From Rhizobium sophorae (GTDB lineage: Bacteria > Pseudomonadota > Alphaproteobacteria > Rhizobiales > Rhizobiaceae): a stretch of 64,000 nucleotides of DNA. Each line of letters begins with the position of its first letter. Positions within the stretch are counted from its first letter, which is position 1. Below the pieces are notes generated by a model. It was given only the letters and a program-made list of their open reading frames with translations, was not told the origin of the DNA and searched no databases. Shown here one piece after another: positions 1-12,306 of the stretch. The DNA lies in the NCBI RefSeq assembly GCF_013087515.1, contig NZ_JABFCN010000022.1:1-64000 (forward strand), read 5' to 3'. The translations under genes and the position numbers were made by a program.

Positions 1-2
1 AC

Positions 3-38
3 TTCGTCGCCAGCAGCGCCGCCGCCCTCGTTCAGTGA
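3..38 (+). CDS. Possible C-terminal end of an upstream gene
   Basis: The first bases read, in the third frame, as eleven codons ending FVASSAAALVQ and a TGA at 36-38. The base composition is gene-like, whereas the sequence after 40 becomes AT-richer and looks intergenic. This is too short to identify a product; it may be chance. Confidence 0.25.
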   Translation, partial: FVASSAAALVQ

Positions 39-446
39 GGGGGCTTATAGAACTAACCCACCGAAACAGTCAACAGCGCTTTTTGAAAAATTTGATTTTT
101 CTTTCAGGTCATTGTTTTTCCAGGCAAAATTCCGGGCGACACTCAAATGCGGTCCTTTCCCGGATTCCGACCGGCCTTAGATGGCCAGGAAAAATGAATG
201 TCTTTCGACTTTTCGTGGAAAGAACGCTCTTTTGTCTTCTGCGCCCCGACATCATCACAATCTGCTGGTCTTAAGAGACACATGATTCACACAGGCAAAT
301 GCAGGCAGACTGCCTTTTCCTGAGTGATTTGACTTCCATGCCCAAAATATGCACATCTTTCGCCCCAGCCAGGATGGCCGATAAATGCTCCCACAGACGC
401 CTGATGTAAGGACGCGGACCCGACTGCCATGATGACGGAGAAAATG
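39..446. other. Intergenic region before the M23 peptidase gene
   Basis: About 400 bases without a convincing gene. The stretch is less GC-rich than its surroundings. A TTGACT at 329-334 could be a -35 element, but the bases about 17 positions downstream are a poor -10, so I do not assign a promoter. The short open frames here start without ribosome binding sites and look like chance. Confidence 0.5.
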
Positions 447-2369
447 ATGATCCGCTCGTTGGGCAACGAGCCTCCGCTTCTGGCCGACGGCAGGCGCGCA
501 CCCGACCGCCGCGAGGTTTCCTTGCGCTGGCTCTCGGGCACGTTCCTCACCGGCATTACATCATCCGTCCTGATGGGTGTCGCCCTTTTTGCCGCCCTTG
601 ACGGCCGCCAGCAACTGGCGATCCCCGCCGAAGCCTATGCGAGCGTCGCGGCAGACGCGCATGAGGATACGACAGTGGTCCGCGGTGGCCGGCTGATCGC
701 GCCGGCCATCGCCGCAAAACCGTCCGACCGTGCCATCTTGGAAGTGTCCACCGTCGTCCATGACGGCGAAAAGGAAGTCGTGCGCCGCCAGCCCTTCGCC
801 CATGTGAAGATGACGCTGGCCGCCAACCATGTGGCGACGGAGGACTATCCCGACTTCGATCCTCTGGCGATCTTTTCCGCCGACGAGCCGCAGCCCGCAC
901 CGCAAAGCCGCACAGGCGCGCTTTACGGCTCCGACGTCGAATCCGAAGTCAGCCTGAAGACCATTCCCTTCCCGACCGGCAAGACCAGCATGCAGATGGC
1001 GTCCGGCCTGTCGCTCGAGGAGGTCGAAGAGAATGTGCGCTCCAACGGCTCGGTGCTGACCGACGGCAACACTCAGCTCGCAGCCCTTTATTACGTCGAT
1101 CCGCGTCGTTTCTCCAACGAGGACGCCGATGTCGATCTGACCGCCGGTCTGTCCGCCCGCGTGCTCGAACAGAACATGACGGTCTCCGCATCGGAATCGA
1201 TCACGCCGCAAACCGAAGAATTCGCCGACGACATCCTGCCAGTGCGTGTCGACACGCCGATCGCCAAGGCGTTGACGGATTCAGGCTATCCGCAGCAATA
1301 TGCCGATGGCATTGCCGGCTATATCGCACAGCAACTGGGTTCTGGTGATCTCGACAAGGGTGACGTGCTGCGCATCGGCATCATTCAGAAGGGCGAACAG
1401 GCAAAGATCATTCGAGCCAGCGTCTATCGCGGCACGCGCCATCTCGTCACCGTGGCCGTTGACGACAAGGGCAGATATGTGCCCGGCAGCGAGCCGCCGA
1501 TGTTGGATGCCATCGCCACTGCCTTCGATGACAATTCCTTCGCACCGCCCCCCGGCCAGAACCTGCCGCGCGTCTATGACGGCATCTATCGTGCTGCCCT
1601 TTCCTACGGCATGACCAAGGATATGACGGCGCTGATCATCAAGCTGCTCGCCAGCAATGTCGATTTCCAGGCGCAGCTGAGGCCGACCGACAGTCTCGAG
1701 GCCTTTTTCTCCGTTGCCGACAGCGCCGGTCAAGCGACCGAAGATTCCGAACTCCTCTATGTCAACGCCCGTTTCGGCGATACGCAGACACGCTTCTACC
1801 GCTTCCAGGATCCCGACGACGGCACGGTCGATTATTTCGACGAGAACGGCAAGAGCATCCGCCAGTTCCTGCTGCGCAATCCGGTGCCGAATGGCATCTT
1901 CAAATCGGGCTTCGGCATGCGCCGCCACCCGATCCTCGGTTTCGCCCGCATGCACACCGGCGTCGATTGGGCTGCACCCCGCGGTACGGCGATCATCGCC
2001 GCCGGCAACGGCACGGTTGAAAAAGCCGGCTGGGATTCCGGCGGTTATGGCAACCAGACGATCGTGCGCCATGCCAACGGCTATGAATCCTCCTACAATC
2101 ACCAGAGCGCCATTGCCAAGGGCGTCGTCCCCGGTGCCAAGATCCGCCAGGGCCAGGTGATCGGTTGGGTCGGCACGACGGGCGAATCCACCGGCCCGCA
2201 CTTGCATTACGAGCTGATCGTCAACGGCACCAAGGTCGATCCACTGCGCATTCGCTTGCCGGGCGGAAAATCGCTGCAGGGCGAGGCGCTGGCGAAATTC
2301 GAGGACGAGCGCAAGCGCATCGATACGCTGCTGAACAACCAGACGCCAGACCAGGTGGCGAGCAAGTAA
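447..2369 (+). CDS. rgsM: M23 (LytM-type) metallopeptidase, probable RgsM polar-growth factor
   Basis: A membrane-anchored periplasmic peptidoglycan peptidase of about 640 residues. A single membrane segment lies near residues 28-50 (SSVLMGVALFAAL), followed by a long periplasmic region and a C-terminal M23 domain. The zinc and catalytic motifs are intact: HTGVD, a YNH histidine, and HLHYE. In Sinorhizobium meliloti I recall the M23 protein next to clpB as RgsM, a cell-wall-binding protein needed for unipolar growth with RgsP; the convergent clpB neighbour fits, so the symbol is inferred from domain and synteny. The start at 447 is chosen because GGAG at 437-440 is spaced 6 bases from it; an upstream ATG at 429 would add six residues. 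A bidirectional terminator follows at 2421-2442. Confidence 0.85.
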   Translation: MIRSLGNEPPLLADGRRAPDRREVSLRWLSGTFLTGITSSVLMGVALFAALDGRQQLAIPAEAYASVAADAHEDTTVVRGGRLIAPAIAAKPSDRAILEVSTVVHDGEKEVVRRQPFAHVKMTLAANHVATEDYPDFDPLAIFSADEPQPAPQSRTGALYGSDVESEVSLKTIPFPTGKTSMQMASGLSLEEVEENVRSNGSVLTDGNTQLAALYYVDPRRFSNEDADVDLTAGLSARVLEQNMTVSASESITPQTEEFADDILPVRVDTPIAKALTDSGYPQQYADGIAGYIAQQLGSGDLDKGDVLRIGIIQKGEQAKIIRASVYRGTRHLVTVAVDDKGRYVPGSEPPMLDAIATAFDDNSFAPPPGQNLPRVYDGIYRAALSYGMTKDMTALIIKLLASNVDFQAQLRPTDSLEAFFSVADSAGQATEDSELLYVNARFGDTQTRFYRFQDPDDGTVDYFDENGKSIRQFLLRNPVPNGIFKSGFGMRRHPILGFARMHTGVDWAAPRGTAIIAAGNGTVEKAGWDSGGYGNQTIVRHANGYESSYNHQSAIAKGVVPGAKIRQGQVIGWVGTTGESTGPHLHYELIVNGTKVDPLRIRLPGGKSLQGEALAKFEDERKRIDTLLNNQTPDQVASK

Positions 2370-2420
2370 TTTCCATTAAACCGACAATGACCCGCCGGTC
2401 GGTACTCCCGCCTAACGAAA

Positions 2421-2442
2421 AATGGCGGCCGAAGCCGCCATT
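2421..2442. terminator. Bidirectional terminator between the M23 gene and clpB
   Basis: A perfect 9-base-pair stem (AATGGCGGC / GCCGCCATT) with a CGAA loop lies between the converging stop codons. It is preceded by GAAA and followed by TTCT, so it can serve both strands. Confidence 0.75.
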
Positions 2443-2466
2443 TCTCATTCATCCGGCAAACTGGAT

Positions 2467-5067
<2,601 letters not shown>

Positions 5068-5187
5068 ATTCTACCTCCATGGATCGCCCTGCCCTGACGA
5101 GGCGCAGACCGATGATTGAGATCGACCCCCTGAAAAGGCAGGTCGCGCTTTGCCCGGCTGGGATTCGGGCGAAGCAGTTCGAAGAGA

Positions 5188-5216
5188 ATATGGTAGCCTG
5201 TTCTGCCAGTTTAAAG
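5188..5216 (-). promoter_or_regulatory. Candidate RpoH-type heat-shock promoter of clpB
   Basis: On the minus strand the sequence reads CTTTAAA (5216-5210), then a 16-base spacer, then CCATAT (5193-5188). This is close to the sigma-32 type pattern CTTGAAA ... CCCCATNT, with one mismatch in the -35. It lies about 120 bases before the clpB start. clpB belongs to the RpoH regulon in proteobacteria, so the assignment is reasonable but untested. Confidence 0.45.
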
Positions 5217-5228
5217 AGCCCATAAAAT

Positions 5229-5259
5229 GAAAATCCCCGGCACAAGGCCGGGGATTTTC
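5229..5259 (-). terminator. Terminator after the DUF4167 gene
   Basis: A perfect 13-base-pair stem (GAAAATCCCCGGC / GCCGGGGATTTTC) with a five-base loop. On the minus strand it follows the DUF4167 stop and is followed by ATTTTATG. It separates that gene from clpB. Confidence 0.7.
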
Positions 5260-5319
5260 AAGCTAATTCGAGTAGATCGCATGAACGCCACGCTCTCCCC
5301 TGAAGGGGAAGCGAAATCC

Positions 5320-6069
5320 TCATTCCGAGGCGACGTCAGCCAGCACCGGCGCCTCGGCAGAGGCGCCCTCGCCTTCAGCGGCGGCTTCTTCGCCCTCAGC
5401 ACCGCGACGCGGGCGACGGGGACGGCTGCCGGTGCTGCGGCGGCGGGGCTGGCGTTCGCGCGGCTGGCCGCCGGCACCTTCCTCGTCCATCGCGACTTCG
5501 GCCGGAATGCCTTCGATCTCCGGCTGCGGGCCAGTTCCATCGATGGCCTCGGACTGGGGTGCAGGCGCCTGAGCGGCTAGCGGCTTCGGCTGTGCCTGGT
5601 GCTGTCTGCTCTGCTGCGGCTGGTGCGGCCTGCTCTGCGGCGGCTGGACGATAACGACATCGTCACCGTCATTGTCATTGTCATTCTCATTGTTATCCAT
5701 GTCGTCGCCGTCGCGGTCCGCACCTTCGCGATCATTGTACTCACCACGGTCGTCGCGCTGGAAGCGTTCCTGCATCTGCGCTTGGGCGCTGGCGATGATC
5801 CGATTGTAATGTTCAGCGTGCTGGAGATAGTTCTCGGCCATCACACGGTCGCCGGAGCTTTGGGCGTCGCGGGCGAGCTGCGCGTATTTTTCGGCGATAT
5901 GCTGCGCCGTACCGCGAATCTTCACATCGGGGCCGGAGCTGTCATAGGAACGGGTCAGCGGATTGCCGCCCTTGCGGTTGAAATTGTTGTTATTGTTATT
6001 TCCACCGCCGCCGCCGTTGTTATTGTTACCACGCCCTCGACCGCGCTTGTTCTGCTGTCCTGGCCTCAT
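5320..6069 (-). CDS. DUF4167 domain protein with Asn/Gly/Arg-rich ends
   Basis: A 249-residue cytoplasmic protein of an alphaproteobacterial family (DUF4167) of unknown function. The N-terminus begins MRPGQQNKRGRGRG, then poly-Asn and poly-Gly runs; residues about 40-105 form the conserved helical domain (containing the TAQHIAEKYAQLARDAQ segment). An acidic Asn/Asp tract (NDNDNDGDD) follows, and the C-terminus has Arg-rich PRRRSTGSRPRRPRRG. The ends look disordered and nucleic-acid-binding in character. The start at 6069 has AGGTGA seven bases upstream; starting at 6123 would add an unsupported leader. RNA binding is inference. Confidence 0.88.
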   Translation of the reverse strand: MRPGQQNKRGRGRGNNNNGGGGGNNNNNNFNRKGGNPLTRSYDSSGPDVKIRGTAQHIAEKYAQLARDAQSSGDRVMAENYLQHAEHYNRIIASAQAQMQERFQRDDRGEYNDREGADRDGDDMDNNENDNDNDGDDVVIVQPPQSRPHQPQQSRQHQAQPKPLAAQAPAPQSEAIDGTGPQPEIEGIPAEVAMDEEGAGGQPRERQPRRRSTGSRPRRPRRGAEGEEAAAEGEGASAEAPVLADVASE

Positions 6070-6411
6070 AGATCGTTCACCTGAATTCTCTGTTTGTGAT
6101 GGATACATGGCACCAACCGCCATGACCGGAAAACCGGATCAGGACCTTTGTGCCGCGAGCATACTGCGCCTTTGCGCCGACCTGCCGCTTGGTTCTCAAG
6201 TCAGTTTGACTGATTCACGCATTGGGTCGTGTTCAACCGTTGAAACTCTCGTTTAAAAGAGCGGACCCCCGAGGCAAACCAAGTACCGAACGAATCTCGT
6301 TCATTCCTATCTGCCCAACACGTGACCGCAACCTATATTGCTTCACCGGGAAATCCAAGCCTTTTCTTCGCAATAACAATAATGTCTCGTCCAATGCCGC
6401 ATTATCGTCTT
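6070..6411. other. Intergenic region between DUF4167 and prmC
   Basis: About 340 bases without a supported gene. It must hold the leader and promoter of the DUF4167 gene and the 3' end of the prfA-prmC transcript. A perfect six-base-pair hairpin (GAACGA / TCGTTC, 6288-6302) is present but has no T-run on either side. I see no convincing terminator or RNA gene. Confidence 0.5.
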
Positions 6412-7272
6412 TCACGCGAGCGCGAACACGAGCACCCTGTCGTTCTGACCATAATCTTTCACGGATTTGAGGCACCTGAAGCCTTTCGCTTCAAAGATCG
6501 CCGTCACTTCGTTTCGCTGATCGTAGCCGATCTCCAGTCCGACGACCCCATCGGGCCTGATGAACCTTGCCGCATCCTTGGCTATGGCTTTGTAAGCGTC
6601 AAGTCCATCCGGGCCGCCATCCAGAGCCGCAGCCGGATCAAATTTCGTCACTTCGGGAGCGAGATCGTGAATGACATTGGAAGCAATATAGGGCGGATTT
6701 GAGACAATCGCGTGAAAGGATCCCTGGATGTTCTCGAACCAATTCGACTGTACGGCCTCAAAACGATCCTGCAACCCGTTTCTTTCTGCATTCGATCTTG
6801 CCGTCAAAAGTGCATCCGCCGATATGTCGCTGCCGACACCTGACGCATCAGGACATTCGCTCAAAAGCGCAAGGCATATCGCCCCGGTCCCGGTTCCCAT
6901 GTCAAGGATATGGAGACGGTTTTGCGTCTTTGCAAGGTCTTTGAGATAGACGAGAACCGTATCGACCAGGATTTCCGTATCCGGCCGCGGTTCCAGCGTT
7001 TCCGCCGAAAGCCGAAGCGGCAGGCCGTAGAATTCCCGCTCGCCGAGAATGCGATGCACCGGCTCATGAGCAAGCCGCCGCTCCAGCGCCTTGAAAATCA
7101 CTTCGGCCTGCTCGGCAGAAAGCCTCTCGGCCGATCGCGTCAACAGCTCGGTCGGCGACAGTTTCAGAAGACCCGCGACAAGCAGCCGCGCATCGGTCCC
7201 CGGGTCGACGATACCTGCTTCGGTGAAGCGACGGCGCGCTTCGGCAAGCATATCGGCGACCGTCGAGCTCAT
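6412..7272 (-). CDS. prmC: Peptide chain release factor N5-glutamine methyltransferase
   Basis: A 286-residue S-adenosylmethionine-dependent enzyme that methylates the glutamine of the GGQ motif in release factors. It shows the SAM-binding motif DMGTGTG (124-130) and the NPPY catalytic motif (192-195) that places the glutamine side chain. The gene overlaps the prfA stop by four bases (positions 7269-7272), so substrate and modifying enzyme are translationally coupled, the usual arrangement. Confidence 0.97.
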   Translation of the reverse strand: MSSTVADMLAEARRRFTEAGIVDPGTDARLLVAGLLKLSPTELLTRSAERLSAEQAEVIFKALERRLAHEPVHRILGEREFYGLPLRLSAETLEPRPDTEILVDTVLVYLKDLAKTQNRLHILDMGTGTGAICLALLSECPDASGVGSDISADALLTARSNAERNGLQDRFEAVQSNWFENIQGSFHAIVSNPPYIASNVIHDLAPEVTKFDPAAALDGGPDGLDAYKAIAKDAARFIRPDGVVGLEIGYDQRNEVTAIFEAKGFRCLKSVKDYGQNDRVLVFALA

Positions 7273-8348
7273 TGTTGCTCGCCGAGCTGTGCCAGCTGGC
7301 TGGCCTGGTAATCGGCCATCAGCGCGTCGACGACCTCCTCGATCTCGCCTTCCATCATCCGGTCGAGCTTGTAGAGCGTCAGATTGATGCGATGGTCCGT
7401 TACCCGCCCCTGCGGGAAATTATAGGTGCGGATACGTTCCGAGCGGTCGCCGGAGCCGACCTGGCTCTTGCGATCGGCAGAGCGCTCGCTGTCGGCTCTC
7501 TGCCGCTCGGCATCGTAAAGCCTTGAGCGCAGCACCTGCATCGCCTTGGCGCGATTTTGGTGTTGCGACTTTTCCGAGCTGGTGACGACAATGCCGCTCG
7601 GCAGGTGGGTGATGCGCACAGCCGAGTCCGTCGTATTGACGTGCTGGCCGCCCGCACCCGAAGAGCGCATCGTGTCGATGCGGATATCTTCAGCCCGGAT
7701 CTCGATGTCGATCTCCTCGGCCTCTGGCAGCACCGCAACCGTTGCGGCCGACGTATGGATACGCCCGCCCGCCTCGGTTTCCGGCACGCGTTGCACGCGA
7801 TGCACGCCGGATTCGAATTTCAGCTTGGCAAAGACCCCCCTGCCGGTGATCGTCGCGATGATTTCCTTGTAGCCGCCGGCTTCGCCCTCACTTGCCGAGA
7901 GCACCTCCACCTTCCAGCCCTTTTCCGCCGCAAAGCGCTCATACATGCGAAAGAGATCGCCGGCGAAAAGGGCCGCTTCCGAGCCGCCCGTGCCGGCGCG
8001 GATTTCGAGGATCGCGCTCTTTTCATCCGCTGCATCCTTCGGCAGAAGCAGGATCTGCATCTCCTGCTCAAGCGCCTCGATCTGTTCCTTCACCTCGGGC
8101 AGCTCGAGCTCGGCGAGGTCGCGCATCTCGCGGTCGACCGACCTGTCCTCGAGCAGCGTTTCGAGATCGGCAAGCTCGGCGACCGCCTTCTCATAGACGC
8201 GGATCTTCGTCACGACAGGCTGCAGCTCGGAATATTCGGATGCGAGCTTCACATAGACATCGGCAGCCGGGCCAGCCGACATGCGCGCCTCGATCTCGCC
8301 GAAACGACGTTCCAGCTCGCGCATCTTTTCAACGGGAAGCTTGGCCAC
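7269..8348 (-). CDS. prfA: Peptide chain release factor 1
   Basis: A 359-residue class I release factor for UAA and UAG stops. The peptidyl-tRNA hydrolysis motif GGQ is in [14 protein letters not shown] near residue 230, and the stop-recognition region has the RF1-type [13 protein letters not shown] segment. It is followed immediately by prmC, and ptsP lies 29 bases upstream on the same strand, so ptsP-prfA-prmC probably form one transcript. Confidence 0.97.
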   Translation of the reverse strand: MAKLPVEKMRELERRFGEIEARMSAGPAADVYVKLASEYSELQPVVTKIRVYEKAVAELADLETLLEDRSVDREMRDLAELELPEVKEQIEALEQEMQILLLPKDAADEKSAILEIRAGTGGSEAALFAGDLFRMYERFAAEKGWKVEVLSASEGEAGGYKEIIATITGRGVFAKLKFESGVHRVQRVPETEAGGRIHTSAATVAVLPEAEEIDIEIRAEDIRIDTMRSSGAGGQHVNTTDSAVRITHLPSGIVVTSSEKSQHQNRAKAMQVLRSRLYDAERQRADSERSADRKSQVGSGDRSERIRTYNFPQGRVTDHRINLTLYKLDRMMEGEIEEVVDALMADYQASQLAQLGEQQ

Positions 8349-8377
8349 CCTTCACTCCGATTCTTCTTAATCTCTGT

Positions 8378-10645
8378 CTAAAGGGGAATATTGTGGCTCT
8401 CGGCGAAGCGGGCAAGCACCTCGCGCATCGGCATCAAGGCGTGGTGATCGTCCAGCACCTCGTCCATCGCCTTCGCCAGTGCCCCGACATCGAGCCCGAG
8501 CAGCATCGCCTTCACCGGTCCGATCGAGGCCGGCGACATCGAGATCGAGCGGAAGCCGATACCGAGCAGCGCCATCGCCGAGATCGGTTTGCTGGCGAGC
8601 TCGCCACAGAGCGTCACCGGCGTCTTGTTCCGCTCCGCCCCGCGCACGATATCGCGCAGGATGCGCAAGAACGGCTTGCCCAGTGGATCGAAGCGGTCCG
8701 AGACCCGTGCATTGCCGCGATCGACTGCCATCGAGAACTGGAAGAGATCGTTCGAACCGACCGAGACAAAATCAACCGCCTCCATCAACTCGTCGAGCTG
8801 CCAGAGCAGTGCCGGCACCTCTAGCATCGCCCCGAATTGCAGCTTGCGCGGCAGCCCGTGGCCGAAGCGCGAGAGGTGCTGCACTTCCTTCTGCAATAGC
8901 TCGCGCACCATCTTCAGCTCGGAAACCTCGGTCACCATCGGCACCATCAGCTTCAACTCGGTGTCGGCCGATGCCTTCAGCAGGGCGCGCAGCTGGGTGC
9001 GCAACAGTCCCGGCCGGTCGAGCGACAGCCGGATGGCGCGCCAGCCGAGTGCGGGATTCTCTTCTTCATGGCCGCGGAAATAGGGCACGACCTTGTCGCC
9101 GCCGATGTCGAGCGTACGGAAGGTGACGGTGCGGCCCGCCGCCTGCTTTATCACATTGCGATAGAACTGCTCCTGCTCCTCCGCCTTCGGCATGGTGGAG
9201 GCGATCATGAACTGCAGCTCGGTGCGGAACAGGCCGATGCCCTCGGCACCCGATTCCGAAAGCTGCGGCAGGTCGACCAGCAGGCCGGCATTCATCATCA
9301 GCGCGATCCGCTGCCCATCCTTGGTCACCGGCTCGACGGCGCGCAGCGCCCGGAACTGCTCCTGCCGTCTGGCGCGGAAGCGAACCTTTTCCTCGTAGGA
9401 GCGCCGGTGATCGGCCATCGGCCGCAGATGCACATGTCCCTCGTCGGCGTCGATGATCACAGCATCGCCGTTCTCGGCGAGCGCCACTACGCCCGCTGCC
9501 TGACCGATGACCGGAATGCCCATGGCCCGCGCAACGATCACCACATGGCTCGTCACTGCCCCTTCTTCCAGCACCAGCCCGCGCACATTGGCACGCGGAT
9601 AATCGAGCAGTTCGGCCGCTCCCATGGCGCGCGCCAGGATGATCGCATCGCTGGGGAAACCTTCCCCGGTCGTCCGGCCGGTATAACCGGTCAACTGTCT
9701 GAGCAGCCGGTTCGCCAGATCCTCGAAATCATGCATGCGTTCGCGCAGATAAGGGTCGGTCAACCGCATCATCCGCGCCTTGGTGTCGCTCTGCACTTTC
9801 TCGACTGCTGCCTCCGCCGTCAGGCCGTTGCGGATCGCCTCCTCGAGCTTGCGCACCCAGCCCTGGTCGTGCGCAAACATACGATAGGTTTCGAGCACCT
9901 CGCGGTGCTCGCCCTCCATCGAGACGTCGCGACGCGACAGCATGTCGTCGATCGAAATCCTGAGCGAGCCCATGGCTTCGGCCAGCCGCCGGATTTCCTT
10001 CTCGGTATCCTCGTTCAGCAAGTTGGTGACGACGATGCGCGGCTCGTGCAGCACGACGTAACCGAGGCCGATGCCGTCATTATAAGTATCGCCGTCGACG
10101 GTGACCGAACGCGTCAGGTCGAGTTCGAGGCCCGGCTTGGTAATCTTCTTGAGCTCGCCGGTGGCGATCATCTCTGCAAGCACCATCGCCGTCGTCTCGA
10201 GCGCTTCCAGCTCTTCCTCGCGATAGTTGCGGCTCGCCTTGTTCTGCACGACGAGAACGCCAAGCGAGCGCCCGGTCCTGAGGATCGGCACGCCGAGGAA
10301 GGAATGGTAGATTTCTTCACCCGTTTCCGGCAGGTAGCGGAAGGCAGGGTGCGACTGCGCGTCGGAAAGGTTGAGCGGCTGGGCCGAGGCCGCGATGGTG
10401 CCGACCAGGCCCTGCCCCATCTTCAATTGCGCCAGGTGCACAGCCTCGCGGTTGAGGCCTTCGGTCGCATAGAGTTCGAGTACGCCGTCGGCGCGCAGCA
10501 CATAGACGGAGCAAACCTCCGCCACCATGTTGCCGGCGATCTGGCGAACAATCCGGTCAAGACGCTCCTGCGGCTCCAGCGGCTCCGCCATCAACTCGCG
10601 CAACCGCCTGAGCAGCACGCGCGGACCGCCGGAAAGGTCTCTCAT
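8378..10645 (-). CDS. ptsP: Nitrogen-PTS phosphoenolpyruvate-protein phosphotransferase (EI-Ntr)
   Basis: A 755-residue paralogue of PTS enzyme I. An N-terminal GAF domain occupies about residues 20-165, typical of PtsP and absent from sugar-PTS EI. The phosphohistidine domain carries GAVTSHVVIVARAMGIPV, and the C-terminal PEP-binding barrel has the conserved cysteine in TLCGELAS. It phosphorylates NPr, feeding EIIA-Ntr, a regulatory phosphorelay tied to nitrogen and potassium control rather than sugar uptake. lysC lies 88 bases upstream in the same direction. Confidence 0.96.
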   Translation of the reverse strand: MRDLSGGPRVLLRRLRELMAEPLEPQERLDRIVRQIAGNMVAEVCSVYVLRADGVLELYATEGLNREAVHLAQLKMGQGLVGTIAASAQPLNLSDAQSHPAFRYLPETGEEIYHSFLGVPILRTGRSLGVLVVQNKASRNYREEELEALETTAMVLAEMIATGELKKITKPGLELDLTRSVTVDGDTYNDGIGLGYVVLHEPRIVVTNLLNEDTEKEIRRLAEAMGSLRISIDDMLSRRDVSMEGEHREVLETYRMFAHDQGWVRKLEEAIRNGLTAEAAVEKVQSDTKARMMRLTDPYLRERMHDFEDLANRLLRQLTGYTGRTTGEGFPSDAIILARAMGAAELLDYPRANVRGLVLEEGAVTSHVVIVARAMGIPVIGQAAGVVALAENGDAVIIDADEGHVHLRPMADHRRSYEEKVRFRARRQEQFRALRAVEPVTKDGQRIALMMNAGLLVDLPQLSESGAEGIGLFRTELQFMIASTMPKAEEQEQFYRNVIKQAAGRTVTFRTLDIGGDKVVPYFRGHEEENPALGWRAIRLSLDRPGLLRTQLRALLKASADTELKLMVPMVTEVSELKMVRELLQKEVQHLSRFGHGLPRKLQFGAMLEVPALLWQLDELMEAVDFVSVGSNDLFQFSMAVDRGNARVSDRFDPLGKPFLRILRDIVRGAERNKTPVTLCGELASKPISAMALLGIGFRSISMSPASIGPVKAMLLGLDVGALAKAMDEVLDDHHALMPMREVLARFAESHNIPL

Positions 10646-10733
10646 GGCGTCTCAAGCTCCCGAAACAACGCACTCAGTCCCGGCGGGCCGGCCTCATCTC
10701 CTCAACCTGAAGGGGCAGGCCGCCCGCTGGGAA

Positions 10734-12008
10734 TCAATTCTTATCCAGACCGTAGCAGGAATGCAAAGTCCTGACAGCGAGTTCTGCATAGGGACCGTCG
10801 ATCAGGATGGAAATCTTGATCTCGGAGGTGGTGATCGCCTTGATGTTGATGCCTTTTTCGGCAAGTGCACGAAATGCGGTAGCGGCAACGCCCGCGTGGC
10901 TGCGCATGCCGATGCCGATGACCGATACTTTCACCAGCCCCGATTCGTTCTGCACGACATCGTAGCCGATCTTCTCCTTATGGTCGCCGAGCACCTTGAT
11001 CGCCTTCTCGACGTCGCCTGACGGTACGGTGAAGGTCATGTCGGTCTTCGACCCGTCCTCGGAAATATTCTGGACGATCATGTCGACATTGATATGGGAT
11101 TCGGCGAGCGGCCCGAAGATCGCCGCGGAAACGCCCGGCCGGTCGGCAAGACGGCGAAGCGAGATCTGAGCCTCATCCTTGGCATAGGCGATGCCGGTAA
11201 CTACTTCCTGTTCCACGATTTCATCCTCGTCACAAATCAGCGTTCCGGGCGGGTTCAGCAGATCGCCCATGCCCGGAGCATCGGGATCTTCGAATGATGA
11301 GCGCACGAAGGTGCGCACCTTGTGTACCATGGCAAGCTCGACCGAGCGCACCTGCAGTACCTTGGCGCCGAGCGAGGCCATTTCCAGCATTTCCTCGAAG
11401 GCGATCTTTTTCAGCCTGCGCGCCTTCGGCACGATGCGCGGGTCGGTGGTGTAGACGCCGTCGACATCAGTGTAGATATCGCAGCGGTCTGCCTTGACAG
11501 CTGCCGCGATTGCGACGGCCGACGTGTCCGATCCGCCGCGCCCGAGCGTCGCGATACGGTTGTCCGGTCCCAACCCCTGGAAGCCTGAGATGACGGCGAC
11601 CTGCCCCTCGCCCATCCGCTTGACGATGTCGGAGCCGTCAATCTCCATGATCCGCGCCGCGCCATGCGCGTTGTCGGTGTGGATCGGGATCTGCCATCCC
11701 TGCCAGGAACGGGCATTGATATCCATCGCCTGCAATGCGATGGCCAGCAGACCGGAGGTCACTTGCTCGCCGGATGCGACCACCGCATCATATTCCCGCG
11801 CATCGTAAAACGGAGAATTGGCGCCGATCACCTTCGGCGTGCCCTGGACCCAGCCAACCAGTTCATTGGTCTTGCCGGACATGGCCGAGACGACCACCGC
11901 CACCTCGTGCCCGGCATCGACTTCGCGTTTTACGTGGCGGGCAACGTTCTTGATACGGTCCAGGTCAGCGACGGACGTGCCGCCGAATTTCATTACGATG
12001 CGTGCCAT
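10734..12008 (-). CDS. lysC: Aspartate kinase
   Basis: A 424-residue enzyme for the first step of lysine, threonine and methionine synthesis from aspartate. The kinase domain begins with the KFGGTS motif (7-12). Two C-terminal ACT domains give allosteric control; the segments beginning AQISLRRLADRPGVSA and VKVSVIGIGMRSHAG mark them. The length is normal for a monofunctional class of aspartate kinase. It is the first gene of the leftward lysC-ptsP-prfA-prmC run; a hairpin with a T-run precedes it at 12207-12234. Confidence 0.97.
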   Translation of the reverse strand: MARIVMKFGGTSVADLDRIKNVARHVKREVDAGHEVAVVVSAMSGKTNELVGWVQGTPKVIGANSPFYDAREYDAVVASGEQVTSGLLAIALQAMDINARSWQGWQIPIHTDNAHGAARIMEIDGSDIVKRMGEGQVAVISGFQGLGPDNRIATLGRGGSDTSAVAIAAAVKADRCDIYTDVDGVYTTDPRIVPKARRLKKIAFEEMLEMASLGAKVLQVRSVELAMVHKVRTFVRSSFEDPDAPGMGDLLNPPGTLICDEDEIVEQEVVTGIAYAKDEAQISLRRLADRPGVSAAIFGPLAESHINVDMIVQNISEDGSKTDMTFTVPSGDVEKAIKVLGDHKEKIGYDVVQNESGLVKVSVIGIGMRSHAGVAATAFRALAEKGINIKAITTSEIKISILIDGPYAELAVRTLHSCYGLDKN

Positions 12009-12206
12009 ATGCCTCTACCACGACTGGCGCCGGGAAAACGGAAAACCGGACCCGGCATCACGAAAGCTCTGGGGCAGACCGCTTGGGCCAAAGAACCGGA
12101 TTGCCAACTTCTGCAACCGCTCTAAAAGCCCAGGCCCTAAAGGCCCCAAGTTGCGGCGTCTCTTAGCGAGTTTGGCGGGGGGAGGCAAGCGCACGCGATA
12201 AAAGCT

Positions 12207-12234
12207 ATTGGCGAGCGGTTCCGCGCTCGCCAAT
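12207..12234. other. Strong hairpin in the lysC-ubiG divergent region
   Basis: A perfect 11-base-pair stem (ATTGGCGAGCG / CGCTCGCCAAT) with a six-base loop. Read on the minus strand it is followed by AGCTTTTATCG, so it resembles a terminator pointing toward lysC. There is no upstream gene on that strand that it could end. Confidence 0.5.
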
Positions 12235-12306
12235 CCCCTGATCCGCGCCCCTTGACTTATGCCCCCGATCATCCGACTTCACATGTCACGAATGAAGGAG
12301 TGGACG

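Noticed and set aside
329..357. Possible promoter before the M23 gene
   Set aside because: The TTGACT is good but the -10 region at the right spacing is poor.
1281..2207. 308-codon minus-strand frame within the M23 gene
   Set aside because: Antisense shadow of a recognisable catalytic domain.
9068..10774. 568-codon open frame antisense to ptsP
   Set aside because: Shadow of EI-Ntr; no domain, no start signals.
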